64,000 bases of DNA from Methanobacteriota archaeon (GTDB lineage: Archaea; Halobacteriota; Methanosarcinia; Methanosarcinales; Methanosarcinaceae). Below are positions 1 to 9,695 of this stretch, piece by piece. The translations under genes were made by a program, and so were the position numbers. The stretch's first letter is position 1, and every line of letters begins with the position of its first letter. Location: contig JAEWQJ010000038.1 of NCBI GenBank assembly GCA_023399215.1, forward strand, positions 62,001-126,000, given 5' to 3'. Below the pieces are notes generated by a model, which saw only the letters and a list, made by a program, of their open reading frames with translations, was not told the origin of the DNA and did no database searches.

Positions 1-1592
1 TGGTTGTTGCGTTAAATCAAGTAGATTTGGCTGCAGACCTCGGGATTCTCGTTGATACAGACGAACTCTCCGAACTGCTTGGCCTGCCTGTAGTACCAAC
101 GGTTGCGACCTGGGGGGTAGGGCTCGATGAGGTAATGCTTGTAGCCCTTGATGAACAGAATAAGACTCAGGAACACCACCGGGTAAGATATAGCCAGTGG
201 ATCCAGCAAGCTATTTCTAGCCTTGACTATACCTTCCCCAATATACCTCCAATAGTAAAAATGGCAGCTCTACTAAACGATGCCGAGTTTGTAGAACTCT
301 GCTGTATGCCGCCTGAGGCTAATGCCTTGCTTTCTTCGGGCAGGCGGTTAAGGCAGAACCTGGAGATAGAACAGGGAATTTCGGTACCTGATACTGTTGC
401 AAGAGATCTCTATGGGGAAGCAGGATATATTGTGGACAGCGTGGTTTCAAGGTTTGAACCTAAAAAGAATATAAAGGAAAAAATCGATGCCGTCCTTACC
501 TCCCCTAATTTCGGAATTGCAGTGCTCATATCTGCCCTGCTCATTACTTTCCTTCTTGTTTTCCGGGTAGGAGGCTTCCTTGAGACCTGGATTGTAAATG
601 AAATCTTTGAGCCTCATGTGATCCTTCCTGCCGAAGCCGCAACTTCAGGCATGTCGCCTGTCCTGAAAAACCTGATCGTGTATTCTCTTCGAGGAGTAGA
701 GGCCGGATTTGCAATCGCAATTCCATATATTGCAGTCTTTTATGCCATTCTTTCAATATTCGAAGACTCGGGTTATCTTACCAGAGCAGCTTTTCTGCTT
801 GACAATCTTACCCATAAGCTTGGGCTTCACGGAAGAGCCGTGATTCCGCTGGTTCTAGGCTTTGGCTGCAACGTCCCTGCAATTATGGCAGTGCATTCCC
901 TTGGCACGCGACGGGAAAAGAGGATAGCTTCCCTTCTTATAGCTCTAATTCCCTGCTCTGCGCGGACCGTCATTATCCTGGGGCTTGTAGGAACCTTCGT
1001 AGGTTTCTGGCCTGCGGTTTCAATATATATTCTGGAGATCGTCATTATTACCGGCATGGGTTTAATTCTGGGAAAGAGCCTTCCAGGTCAGAGAAGTGGC
1101 TTCATTATGGAAATGACCCCTCTCAGAAAGCCGGAGTTGAAATCGACCCTCAGGAAGACGTGGATGAAAAGTCGGGAATTTTTATACATAGCGTTTCCGC
1201 TTCTGCTCGTTGGAAGCGCTTTTCTAGGGATTGCCGATGCTCTGGGCCTTCTTTCAATCTTCCAGGATTTTGTAGAGCCTATATCCGTGGGACTGCTGGG
1301 CCTTCCGGCATTTGCGGCGACTGCCCTGGTATTTGGGATTCTCCGAAAGGAAATGGCGCTTCAGATCCTTGCCGTACTTGCAGGTACGGCCAATTTTGCA
1401 GCTGTAATGACACCTGTCCAGATGTACCAATTTGCTGTAATTACGACCATATATATGCCGTGTGTAGCAACTATTGCAGTACTGAAGCACGAACTTGGAA
1501 CAAAGGATACGGCTTTGATAGTTATTTTTACCATACTGCTGGCTCTCGGAGTAGGCATCTTAATTCGGATTTTTGGGCCTTATTTCCTTTGA
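1..1592 (+). CDS. feoB: FeoB ferrous iron transporter, 5' truncated by window edge
   Basis: Imports Fe(II) across the cytoplasmic membrane, gated by an N-terminal GTPase. The reading frame is open from base 3, so the gene begins before the window. The first visible residues include NQVD (bases 15-26), the G4 base-recognition motif of the G domain. A helical linker follows, then the membrane part with many hydrophobic segments from about base 510 on. Two FeoB signatures are visible: GFGCNVPAIMA (about base 862) and PCSARTVIILG (about base 952), whose cysteines are conserved in the family. The C-terminus ends naturally at TGA. No feoA is in view downstream. Family assignment is secure. Confidence 0.95.
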   Translation, partial: VVALNQVDLAADLGILVDTDELSELLGLPVVPTVATWGVGLDEVMLVALDEQNKTQEHHRVRYSQWIQQAISSLDYTFPNIPPIVKMAALLNDAEFVELCCMPPEANALLSSGRRLRQNLEIEQGISVPDTVARDLYGEAGYIVDSVVSRFEPKKNIKEKIDAVLTSPNFGIAVLISALLITFLLVFRVGGFLETWIVNEIFEPHVILPAEAATSGMSPVLKNLIVYSLRGVEAGFAIAIPYIAVFYAILSIFEDSGYLTRAAFLLDNLTHKLGLHGRAVIPLVLGFGCNVPAIMAVHSLGTRREKRIASLLIALIPCSARTVIILGLVGTFVGFWPAVSIYILEIVIITGMGLILGKSLPGQRSGFIMEMTPLRKPELKSTLRKTWMKSREFLYIAFPLLLVGSAFLGIADALGLLSIFQDFVEPISVGLLGLPAFAATALVFGILRKEMALQILAVLAGTANFAAVMTPVQMYQFAVITTIYMPCVATIAVLKHELGTKDTALIVIFTILLALGVGILIRIFGPYFL

Positions 1593-1797
1593 TCTCTTTT
1601 TTCCGTTTTTATACTCTGCTGCAGATTTTCTTACCCCGGCTTTCATCAAAAGTAACTGTCTTTCTCTACAGTCTACGTAGGTTATTTTTTGAAAGGCAAG
1701 TTTCTCTAATCGGGCATAACATTTATATATTAATAAGCTTGTTTTTTCTTTTCAAAATATTCTGCCTTTACCGCAAATTATTAATATTCGATACATA

Positions 1798-2049
1798 GTG
1801 TTATTCCCGATGACCCGAATTACCACTCACTTACACAAAAACGTGTTAAGTGTTATTATGGATATAATTGAAATGGATCATTTCCGCGAGCCTGAACTTG
1901 ATGAGGTTCAATTTTTCCTTGAAAGCACCGGAACTCACGGTTCCGTTGTTAATGAAACTGCTGCGGAAATGGACTGTACCTCCTCCAAAATCCAATTAAG
2001 GGAGAATGTACTGGTCGATTTCGAGAGTTCCTTTTCATCCATTAACTAA
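1798..2049 (+). CDS. possible small hypothetical protein
   Basis: Open frame of up to 83 codons starting GTG, with ATG alternatives at 1810 and 1858. I do not recognise a family. The C-terminal two thirds is acidic and soluble, with plausible codon use (DHFREPELDEVQFF), whereas the first 20 residues look less coding-like, so the ATG at 1858 may be the true start. A TATA-like box (ATTTATATAT, 1731-1740) lies at a suitable distance for a transcript covering it. No strong ribosome binding site is seen. It could be a chance frame. Confidence 0.35.
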   Translation: MLFPMTRITTHLHKNVLSVIMDIIEMDHFREPELDEVQFFLESTGTHGSVVNETAAEMDCTSSKIQLRENVLVDFESSFSSIN

Positions 2050-2702
2050 CACTTCCCCCAAAAATATATTACCCTTTATTGAAATCCAACTCTTTAACTC
2101 CTTGTATTTTAAAGTTAAGCTTGGGTTTCATTCCTCTATTTTGTAGTATTATGAACCTTTTTCTCTCTGGGCTTCCCTGTTAATCTACCCGGATTTGAAC
2201 ATCATTCTTGCTCGATTTGTACAGGGATGAAAGATTTGGGCAGGCGTCTCCTATTTATTGCTTTTTATCACAGGCATATCGAAAAATATTTATTCAAATT
2301 TTCATTCAAGTTGTTTCTCTTTAACTCCCCAATCCTTTTTGTTTCCTTATCCTCTTTTGTTATCTGATTTTCCTTTAATTCTTTTATGTTGTTTCCTTGA
2401 AGGTCAGTTTTCATTTTTGGAAACTTTATATCCCGGATTTCCTGCATATACAGCCCGATTTACTGAGTATTTCGACAAAGATTAAATAAAAAGATTTTTG
2501 TCTCTCTTTATTAAGAGTTATATAAGGCCAGAAAAACTATCGATTACCATATATATTTAAAGTAAGATTACATGTACTTTGTATATATTATTTAAATTCC
2601 TATGATCTAATCAATTTAGTTATTACTGTGCTGGCTGCCTTGTCACCAGAAAATTCCAGGCTGTCAGGAAATCGGAACCCGAACATCATAAGAGGTACTT
2701 TT
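2050..2702. other. AT-rich intergenic region
   Basis: No credible gene is seen. Short open frames here are hydrophobic and of low complexity. TATA-like runs at about 2549-2560 and 2580-2592 are candidate promoters for the downstream coiled-coil/smc operon. Confidence 0.5.
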
Positions 2703-3737
2703 ATGAGAACTGGACAGAGGGACGTGCATAATACACCGCTTAAAAGGCGACTATCGATAACCTATGAGGAGCTCGAGACTCTCAAAAAATCGATTAAGGT
2801 TTCGGTTCTCAATGAACTGCGGGCCGAAATGGAAAACGCTTCCGATCAGGACTCCATCAAGGATCTTGTCCTTTCTGAAATCAGGACAGAGCTTATGGGG
2901 ATCCCTAACCCTACTTCACTCAAGGCTTCAATCCTGAACGAATTAAGAACGGAATTGAAAACATCAGGGAAAAATGACTCGGAAGCAGCTGACCGGAAGC
3001 TGAGGGAACTTGCAGGCATTCAGGATGGGCTTGTCCGTGAATTGCTTGACCAGAAAATGCTTATAAAGAAACTGGAAACACAGATCGGAGATCTCGCTAA
3101 ACAACTGGAAGACACAAAAAAGGCTGCTCCAGTTGCTCCACCTTCTGTAGTTCTGTCTTCTCCTTCTGTTGTTCCATCTTCTATTAATCGGACTCTTTCT
3201 GAAGACCCTCTGGACCTTCCGCCTCTCTCCAGAAAACCCAAACAAAAACCTGAGCTTAGAAAAGAAAACCCGGCATACAGATTGGGTAAATTCAAAGAAG
3301 CCCCTGCTCCCCTACCAGGTACACGCGCAAAGGTTCAGCTGAAGCTCAGGGAAGTTGAGCCGGCAGATCTTGACAGAGAAGAAGCCGAAACAAAGTGTGA
3401 ATATATTATTGCAGAAAGTGGAGATAAAAGAGGGCTTAGAGGCACTGTTAGACATGGGCCATCGGTTAGACCATCGATTAGAGAACCTGCCAGGCAACAA
3501 CCGCCGATAAGAACACAGTTCAGTCAGCCACCTTCAGGATCGTCGTTACCTGAAAGGCAACCTTCTACTGTTAAAAAGAACCCTGTGGAAACAAAACCTG
3601 CCGATGATTATAAATGTGAGTATATAATCGCCGAGAGGCCTTCGAAAAAGCACTTCATAGAAGAGGCTGTGGATGTGCGGGAAAATGAAGATGCCGAGCT
3701 TATTACATGTAGCCGGAAAAATTCTCGGGAAAAATAA
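2703..3737 (+). CDS. coiled-coil protein, first gene of the smc-scpAB operon
   Basis: Function unknown. It sits 52 bp upstream of smc in the same direction, so a role with condensin is likely by context. The start is ATG 2703, preceded by AGAGGT; the longer GTG start at 2628 has no such site. The first half holds three related helical segments (pattern VLNELRAEM / VLSEIRTELM / ILNELRTELK), then a coiled coil of about 50 residues. The second half is Pro/Arg-rich and probably disordered. It contains the same short motif twice, KCEYIIAES (about base 3394) and KCEYIIAER (about base 3612), which looks like a repeated binding peptide. It has no signal peptide or membrane segment. I cannot name a family. 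Confidence 0.8.
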   Translation: MRTGQRDVHNTPLKRRLSITYEELETLKKSIKVSVLNELRAEMENASDQDSIKDLVLSEIRTELMGIPNPTSLKASILNELRTELKTSGKNDSEAADRKLRELAGIQDGLVRELLDQKMLIKKLETQIGDLAKQLEDTKKAAPVAPPSVVLSSPSVVPSSINRTLSEDPLDLPPLSRKPKQKPELRKENPAYRLGKFKEAPAPLPGTRAKVQLKLREVEPADLDREEAETKCEYIIAESGDKRGLRGTVRHGPSVRPSIREPARQQPPIRTQFSQPPSGSSLPERQPSTVKKNPVETKPADDYKCEYIIAERPSKKHFIEEAVDVRENEDAELITCSRKNSREK

Positions 3738-3789
3738 AGCTTAAAAAGACAGAAACTTTCTCAAAAACGTAAGATTACAGAGGCATTCT

Positions 3790-6700
3790 GTGTATATAAA
3801 AGAGATTGAATTTGTTAATTTTAAGTCTTTCGGAAAAAAAGTAAAGATTCCCTTTTATAACGACTTTACTACAATTTCAGGTCCGAACGGGAGTGGAAAG
3901 TCTAACATAATAGATGGGATTCTTTTTGCACTCGGGCTCACAAGTTCAAGGACCCTTCGCGCTGAAAAACTTACAGATCTGATTTACAACGGCGATGCGT
4001 CAAAGAAGCCTGATTTTGCTCAGGTTACGATCCGTTTTGACAACTCGGACCATAAGTTACCCATAGAGCTTGACGAAGTTGAAGTCTCAAGAAAGGTTCG
4101 GCGGACAAAAAGCGGGTATTATAGCTATTTTTATTTCAATGGAAAAGCCGTAAGTCTTGGAGAAATCCATTCTCAGCTTGAAAAAGCCGGGATAACGCCT
4201 GAAGGTTACAATGTGGTTATGCAGGGAGATGTAACGCAGATTATCTCCATGACCTCTGTAGAAAGAAGAAAGATTATAGACGAAATCGCAGGGGTTGCAG
4301 AATTTGACGAACGTAAGCAAAAGGCACTTGGAGAACTGGAAGTCGTCAGACAGCAAATCGAGCGCGTGGATATAATCCTTGAAGAGGTACGCACACAGCT
4401 AGGAAAACTGGCAGGAGAACGCGACCAGGCCTTAAAATATCAAGCGCTCAAGGCTGAAAAAGTAAAATTTGAAGGATATCTCCTACTTTCCAAACTCAAA
4501 GACGCGAGGGCTGAACTGCAAAATGTAGATAAAGAACTCGCAGGCAAAGAAGAGCATTTTGAAAAAGTCCAGCTCCTCCTGAATGAGAGAATGCAGGAAC
4601 TTCAGACACTTGAAAAAACCCTGGATGAGCTTTCGGTTGAAATCCGAAAAAAAGGGGAAGACGAACAGCTTCAGGTTAAGAGGGAGATCGAAGAGACAAA
4701 GGGAGAAATTTCTCGCTGCGTAGATAGCATCGAGCTTTCGGAATCCGAACTTGAGGAAGCTGATTCACGGCGCAGGAAAGCCTTTGTAGAGATCGATTCC
4801 ACCAAGGGCAAGGTAGGGGAACTCGAAGAAAAAATTGAAGCCGAAAACCTGAGAAAAGAAAGCATTTCTTCAGAGCTTTCCGAGCGCAAAACCGAGCGTA
4901 TGCTGCTCCAGAGCAGAATTGCGGATGTGGACGCAAAATTTGCTGCTACACGGGATGAGCTCATGGCTGCCAGGAAGAAGCTTGAGGATGTAAAAAACGA
5001 GAAAAATGAGTTAATCCGAACCGAAGACCGGCTCCTTGATACCCTCCGAAGAAAATCTTTAGAACTCCGGGAGATAGAAAACCAGATCAAAGACGCTGAA
5101 GCCGCAGTTGCTACTTCTGACAGTGATACGCTTTCTGTCAAGTACGAGCTTGAAAAGCTTTCTGAAAACCTGGAATCTCTTATCCGAGACCGTGATGATA
5201 TTGAAAGCAGCCATTTCAGGATAAAGGAAGATATCAGGAAACTTGAGAACAGGCTTCACGACCTCCAACAGGAGTACACAATCACAGAGGCAAGAGTGCG
5301 GTCATCGGAACAGGGCGGAGGCTATTCCAGGGCTGTGGAAATGGTAATAGGGGCTGCAAGGCAGGAGGACCTTTTCGGAATTCATGGGACCATTGCCCAG
5401 CTTGGAAAAGTGGACAGGCAATACTCAACAGCTCTGGAAATTGCTGCGGGAAACCGGATGCAAGCGATTGTTGTGGACACGGACGCCGATGCTGCAGAAG
5501 CAATCGAGTACCTGAAGCGGAGAAAAGGAGGTCGAGCAACCTTCCTCCCCCTCAACAAACTGAGAGAGCCCAGACGGCTTGAAAATCTAAGTTACGAAAA
5601 CGGAGTAATAGGATACGCAATTGACCTTATTCAATTTGATTCTGGTTTTGAGTCTGCTTTCTGGTACGTTTTTCAGGATACTCTTGTTATGGAAAACCTT
5701 GAAAGTGCCCGCCGCCTCATGGGAAAGGCAAGAATGGTAACCCTTGAAGGCGAACTTCTGGAAAAGAGCGGAGCAATGGTAGGAGGGTCGATATCCTCTA
5801 AATCGGGCACTTCTTTTGCGGCTGCAGAAAAAGACAAACTGCTTGAGCTTGCAGAGGAGATCAAATCCCTGGATGCAAGCCGGAATGCAGCAATAAGCAA
5901 GCAGGACAGCATTGAAAGCCATCTTTTCGAACTGAGTAGGAAAATTCGGGACTGTGAAGCTACGATTTCACGAAAAGAGAACCAGCTTGATGAAATTGCA
6001 GGCAGGGAAGCAAAACTTGCTGAACTTCTTGAATCAAAACAGGCCGATCTTAAAGCAATTGAAGAGTCCAGAACCGAACTCGGGACTGAAATGGATAGGG
6101 TAACTGCGGAAAAAGCTGATAAAGAAAAGGCCGCGTCTGAACTTGAGGAACAGATCTCAGGACTTGAAGCAAAACTTGCGGATTCACCTCTGCCTGAAAT
6201 CAATAAAAAGATAGAATTCGTTGATGAGGAACTCCGCAGGCTGGATGGTCGAATCCGGGATACTGAAGCCACATTAAATGCCCTGCAGCTTGAAAAAGAG
6301 TATGCTGAACAGAAAATTGACGAAGCAAAGGAACTTATAAAGGAACTTGATGAGAAAAAAGCTTCAAGAATGGAAAAAGTTAACTCTCTGAAGATAAAAA
6401 TAAAGGAATTAGAGGAAAAACTTGAGGAAAAGAAAGCCAGGGAGGTTGAGCTTTCGGATGAACTGATAGGTCTCCAGCAAGAACGGGAAAAAGTTCAGGC
6501 CGAACACAATGCGGTCAAGCGCAGGGTAAGTACTGCCTCAACTACACTTGAAAAAGCAAAGCAACAGGTGCTTACGCTGACGGCTACAAAAAATGCGCTT
6601 TTAGGTCAGGAAAAGCAGTTTGTCGAAGAACTCCTGAAAAGAGGCATAGAAGAGACTGATGAGGTTCCAAATTACGAAACCGTTTACATGCGGATTCAGG

Positions 6701-7317
6701 CAATTGACGAAGCCCTCAGGCAACTTGAACCCGTAAACATGAGAGCAATTGATGAGTATAATGAGGTAGAGTTAAGACTTTCGGATTTGCAAGGAAAGCG
6801 GGATACTCTCTTTACCGAGAGAGAGCAGCTCCTTGAGCGCATTGACCAGTATGAGCAGTTAAAACGAGATGCCTTTATGGAAGCCTATACAAGCATTAAT
6901 GCCAACTTCAAGGAGATTTTCCATGAGCTTTCCGACGGAGTGGGTGAACTCTTGCTTGATAACCCTGAGGACCCTTTTGCAGGAGGGATGACTATTCAGG
7001 CGCAGCCCAAGGAAAAAACTCTCCAGCGGATCGAGGCAATGTCCGGAGGAGAAAAAAGCCTTACTGCACTTGCATTCATTTTCGCGATTCAGCAATACCG
7101 TCCTGCTCCCTTCTATGCTTTTGATGAAATTGATATGTTTCTTGACGGCTGGAATGTGGAAAGGGTTTCAAAACGCGTTAAAACCTCAGGATCAAAAGTC
7201 CAGTTTATTGTTGTCTCCTTAAGAAAACCTATGATCCAGGCCGCATCAAGGACAATAGGGGTTACAATGCAGGAAAATAACCTCACGAGTATTACCGGAG
7301 TGAAACTTAATGGCTGA
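3790..7317 (+). CDS. smc: chromosome segregation ATPase SMC
   Basis: SMC subunit of the prokaryotic condensin that loops and compacts chromosomal DNA. At 1175 aa it has the usual full length. Order: Walker A GPNGSGKSN (near residue 33), first coiled-coil arm, a globular hinge near residues 505-660 containing GIHGTIAQLG, return coiled coil, ABC signature MSGGEKSLTALA (near 1083) and Walker B FYAFDEIDMFLD (near 1108). The start is GTG with GAGG just upstream. Its 3' end overlaps scpA by 8 bp, so smc and the kleisin gene are translationally coupled. Confidence 0.97.
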   Translation: MYIKEIEFVNFKSFGKKVKIPFYNDFTTISGPNGSGKSNIIDGILFALGLTSSRTLRAEKLTDLIYNGDASKKPDFAQVTIRFDNSDHKLPIELDEVEVSRKVRRTKSGYYSYFYFNGKAVSLGEIHSQLEKAGITPEGYNVVMQGDVTQIISMTSVERRKIIDEIAGVAEFDERKQKALGELEVVRQQIERVDIILEEVRTQLGKLAGERDQALKYQALKAEKVKFEGYLLLSKLKDARAELQNVDKELAGKEEHFEKVQLLLNERMQELQTLEKTLDELSVEIRKKGEDEQLQVKREIEETKGEISRCVDSIELSESELEEADSRRRKAFVEIDSTKGKVGELEEKIEAENLRKESISSELSERKTERMLLQSRIADVDAKFAATRDELMAARKKLEDVKNEKNELIRTEDRLLDTLRRKSLELREIENQIKDAEAAVATSDSDTLSVKYELEKLSENLESLIRDRDDIESSHFRIKEDIRKLENRLHDLQQEYTITEARVRSSEQGGGYSRAVEMVIGAARQEDLFGIHGTIAQLGKVDRQYSTALEIAAGNRMQAIVVDTDADAAEAIEYLKRRKGGRATFLPLNKLREPRRLENLSYENGVIGYAIDLIQFDSGFESAFWYVFQDTLVMENLESARRLMGKARMVTLEGELLEKSGAMVGGSISSKSGTSFAAAEKDKLLELAEEIKSLDASRNAAISKQDSIESHLFELSRKIRDCEATISRKENQLDEIAGREAKLAELLESKQADLKAIEESRTELGTEMDRVTAEKADKEKAASELEEQISGLEAKLADSPLPEINKKIEFVDEELRRLDGRIRDTEATLNALQLEKEYAEQKIDEAKELIKELDEKKASRMEKVNSLKIKIKELEEKLEEKKAREVELSDELIGLQQEREKVQAEHNAVKRRVSTASTTLEKAKQQVLTLTATKNALLGQEKQFVEELLKRGIEETDEVPNYETVYMRIQAIDEALRQLEPVNMRAIDEYNEVELRLSDLQGKRDTLFTEREQLLERIDQYEQLKRDAFMEAYTSINANFKEIFHELSDGVGELLLDNPEDPFAGGMTIQAQPKEKTLQRIEAMSGGEKSLTALAFIFAIQQYRPAPFYAFDEIDMFLDGWNVERVSKRVKTSGSKVQFIVVSLRKPMIQAASRTIGVTMQENNLTSITGVKLNG

Positions 7318-8329
7318 GCTTATGGATAACGCGGGCACAGCGCTTGAAGTTCCTCGTCTTCAGGCTCGTACGGTTTCTGAATCCAGAGAAAATAACTCTA
7401 TTTTTATGGAATCCGAAACTTATGGGCTGCCAGGTACTCTTTCATACCTTGGAATCGATTGGGACCTGCTTGATATTTCAGAGTTTAAGACCTCCGAACC
7501 TCTGGGCATACTGGTTGAGCTTGCCAGGATCGGAAAAATCGACCCATGGGATATAGACATAGTACAGCTTACTGACGGTTTCCTGAAAAAGGTGGAAGAG
7601 CTCAAGCAGATGGACCTTAGAATTTCTTCAAGGACGCTTCTTTATTCTGCTATTCTCCTGCGCATGAAATCTTCGGGAATCCTTGATGTGGAAGAGGAAG
7701 AGATTGATACATTTGATTCGGATTTTCCTGATGATCCCGATTTCCCTGAGCCTGCAGAGTTTCCTATCCCGAAACTTCCAGTTCGTCGTGTATCCACAAG
7801 GCCGGTAACACTCAATGAACTGATTCTTGAACTCAAGAAAGCCGAAAAATGCCTCTCAAGAAAAAATGAAAAAAAAGCCAGACAGATTTCAGAAGAATCC
7901 AATCCTCGCCCTAAGCTTACTACCGGAGATGTCCTTGGCATTGCACATGACGAAGCTATCAGCTCGCGGTTGTCCCTGATGTGGGAAAGGCTTGCCGAAC
8001 TATTTACGAAGCAGTCTGTAGTGGTTTTTTCGAGTATACTGAAGGGAAGCGAAGACAGAATTATGGATTATCTTTCTCTTCTTTTCCTTGCCTCAAGCAA
8101 GAAAATCTGGCTTTTCCAGAATGAGCTTTTCGAAGAATTATACATCTATCCGGGAGAAGAGTCCGGCTTTTCCACCGAGGCAAATCCACCCCTCTTTCAT
8201 GAGATGTTAATAAAATCAAAAACTGAAATTTCTAAGCCTGAAACTGAAGATTCTTCAGAGCTAAATTCTACAGAAGAGATCTCTCTGCATGAAAACACTG
8301 ATAAAGAGCCTGAGTTAACCGTACATTGA
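7310..8329 (+). CDS. scpA: kleisin ScpA, SMC partner
   Basis: Kleisin that bridges the two SMC heads. The ScpA core motif is clear: GILVELARIGKIDPWDIDIV near residues 64-83, then a helix with RTLLYSAILLRMKS. The middle is acidic. A C-terminal winged-helix region (SVVVFSSILKG...IMDYLSLLFLASSKKIWLFQ) matches the kleisin end that binds the SMC head. A low-complexity Glu/Ser-rich tail of about 50 residues follows. It starts inside the last codons of smc. There are about 60 leading residues before the kleisin core, more than in bacterial ScpA. Confidence 0.93.
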   Translation: MAELMDNAGTALEVPRLQARTVSESRENNSIFMESETYGLPGTLSYLGIDWDLLDISEFKTSEPLGILVELARIGKIDPWDIDIVQLTDGFLKKVEELKQMDLRISSRTLLYSAILLRMKSSGILDVEEEEIDTFDSDFPDDPDFPEPAEFPIPKLPVRRVSTRPVTLNELILELKKAEKCLSRKNEKKARQISEESNPRPKLTTGDVLGIAHDEAISSRLSLMWERLAELFTKQSVVVFSSILKGSEDRIMDYLSLLFLASSKKIWLFQNELFEELYIYPGEESGFSTEANPPLFHEMLIKSKTEISKPETEDSSELNSTEEISLHENTDKEPELTVH

Positions 8330-8386
8330 TATTTACTAATTAACTTAATTAAGAAAAAATTTATCCCTTTTCTGGAAGTGAAATTT

Positions 8387-9502
8387 ATGAGTGAGCTTGA
8401 GATTATCGAAGCTGCGCTTTTTGCTGCTGGCAGGGCAATAAGCCTCGAAAAGCTTACAAAAATTACAGGAAAACCCAAAAAAGCCGTCCTTTCGGCAATA
8501 CAGAAATTGACAGAGATTTATTCTTCCCGAGGATCCGGGATTGAGATTCTTGATCTTGGGGAGCGGTATGTTATGCAGGTCAAGCCCGAATACTCCGAGC
8601 TTATGCGGGAAGTCGCCCCAAAAGAGCTTTCAGCCCCAAAACTTCGTACCCTTTCCATGATTGCCTATCATCAGCCCCTGCTACAGTCAGACCTCATTGA
8701 TATGAGAGGAAGCGGAGCCTATGATCATATAAAGGATCTTGTAGAGCGGGGTTTTGTAGAGTCCGTGCCCTGCGGGAGAAGCAGGCAGCTTTCAACAACC
8801 CCTCTTTTTGCAGATTACTTCGGGCTTAAAAGAAATGACCCTAAAGACATAAAAGAGAAAATCCTTGATCTTTTGAGATCCCAGGCAGGGCAGAGTGAGA
8901 TCGACTTCTGGATAGGAAAGAAAACCATTGCTGTGACTCCCATGTATGAATCTCTTATGAGCATGTGCGGGATAAGGGAATACTTCGTAGCCAATGCCTA
9001 CTCACCTTCGAAAGAGGAAATCTCCCGCCTGCTTGAAGCCGACGTTGTCGTGGTCTCGGCCGGTTACTCTGATACGGTACGACAGTACTGCGACGGAGAG
9101 ATCCTTGAGATGCATTCAACAACTTTTGGAGACCTTATAGAAGCAGTTACCGTACTTGCCGAAGAACTTCCCGATGAGGTAGACTCCAAAACAGTGGAAA
9201 AAAACATAAAGAAGATTCAAGAAACCAGGGAAAGATATGTTTCTGCTGCCGTTCTTATCGAGAAGAAAGTCAAGCCGGCAACTGAAATGATTTCAAGAAT
9301 CGTAAACGACCTTTCCCTTGGAATTTCTGCAGAGGGAGTTCTTATTGCACCTGACTATGGAGTTTCGAAAAGCGGAGTTAAAATTGAAAAAGGGGCTCAG
9401 ATCCTCATACCCACACACCGCAGTGTTGCAGGCGACCTTCTCCAGAGAGTCTGTGCAAAGTATGATTCTATTCTTGAGGGCCTTGAGAGGTTAAAAGACT
9501 GA
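8387..9502 (+). CDS. scpB: ScpB-like protein with a C-terminal extension
   Basis: ScpB binds the kleisin as a winged-helix dimer. The start is ATG 8387, preceded by GGAAGTGA, rather than the in-frame GTG 8378. Residues 1 to about 165 are typical ScpB: EIIEAALFAAGRAISLEKL at the N-terminus and the second winged helix with LRTLSMIAYHQPLLQSDLI. After about residue 165 there is an extension of roughly 200 residues, including IAVTPMYESLMSMCG and VVVVSAGYSDTVRQY, that I do not recognise from bacterial ScpB. The total of 371 aa is about twice the usual size. It is last in the smc operon, 57 bp after scpA. Confidence 0.88.
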   Translation: MSELEIIEAALFAAGRAISLEKLTKITGKPKKAVLSAIQKLTEIYSSRGSGIEILDLGERYVMQVKPEYSELMREVAPKELSAPKLRTLSMIAYHQPLLQSDLIDMRGSGAYDHIKDLVERGFVESVPCGRSRQLSTTPLFADYFGLKRNDPKDIKEKILDLLRSQAGQSEIDFWIGKKTIAVTPMYESLMSMCGIREYFVANAYSPSKEEISRLLEADVVVVSAGYSDTVRQYCDGEILEMHSTTFGDLIEAVTVLAEELPDEVDSKTVEKNIKKIQETRERYVSAAVLIEKKVKPATEMISRIVNDLSLGISAEGVLIAPDYGVSKSGVKIEKGAQILIPTHRSVAGDLLQRVCAKYDSILEGLERLKD

Positions 9503-9584
9503 TATGCCTTATTGATGCACAATCTTCCTCATCTCTGGTTATTTTTTTTGAATTACGGGCGCCCTTAATTTAAATTTTTCTGTG

Positions 9585-9685
9585 GCATTTATATTCTATA
9601 TATAAAGCATTTATATAGTAGCCGGGGCATTTAACTATAGCTTTATATACTGGGCAGAGGATATTACCTTTGCTTTATATACTGA
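9585..9685 (+). promoter_or_regulatory. array of TATA-like boxes upstream of tbp
   Basis: Four to five TATA-like elements lie in about 100 bp: ATTTATATTC (about 9587), TATATATAAA (about 9598), ATTTATATAG (about 9610) and two identical GCTTTATATACTG blocks (9640-9652, 9672-9684). The last box ends only 11 bp before the tbp start codon, too close to promote a full-length message. TBP binding to its own leader (autoregulation) is a reasonable inference. Confidence 0.6.
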
Positions 9686-9695
9686 GGGTTGACTA

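Noticed and set aside
1160..1798. Long frame overlapping feoB in another frame
   Set aside because: It is a shadow of feoB; the feoB frame has clear family motifs and this one does not.
4671..5141. Ser-rich minus-strand frame inside smc
   Set aside because: The Ser/Leu-rich composition is the complement of the Glu/Lys-rich coiled coil; not a gene.
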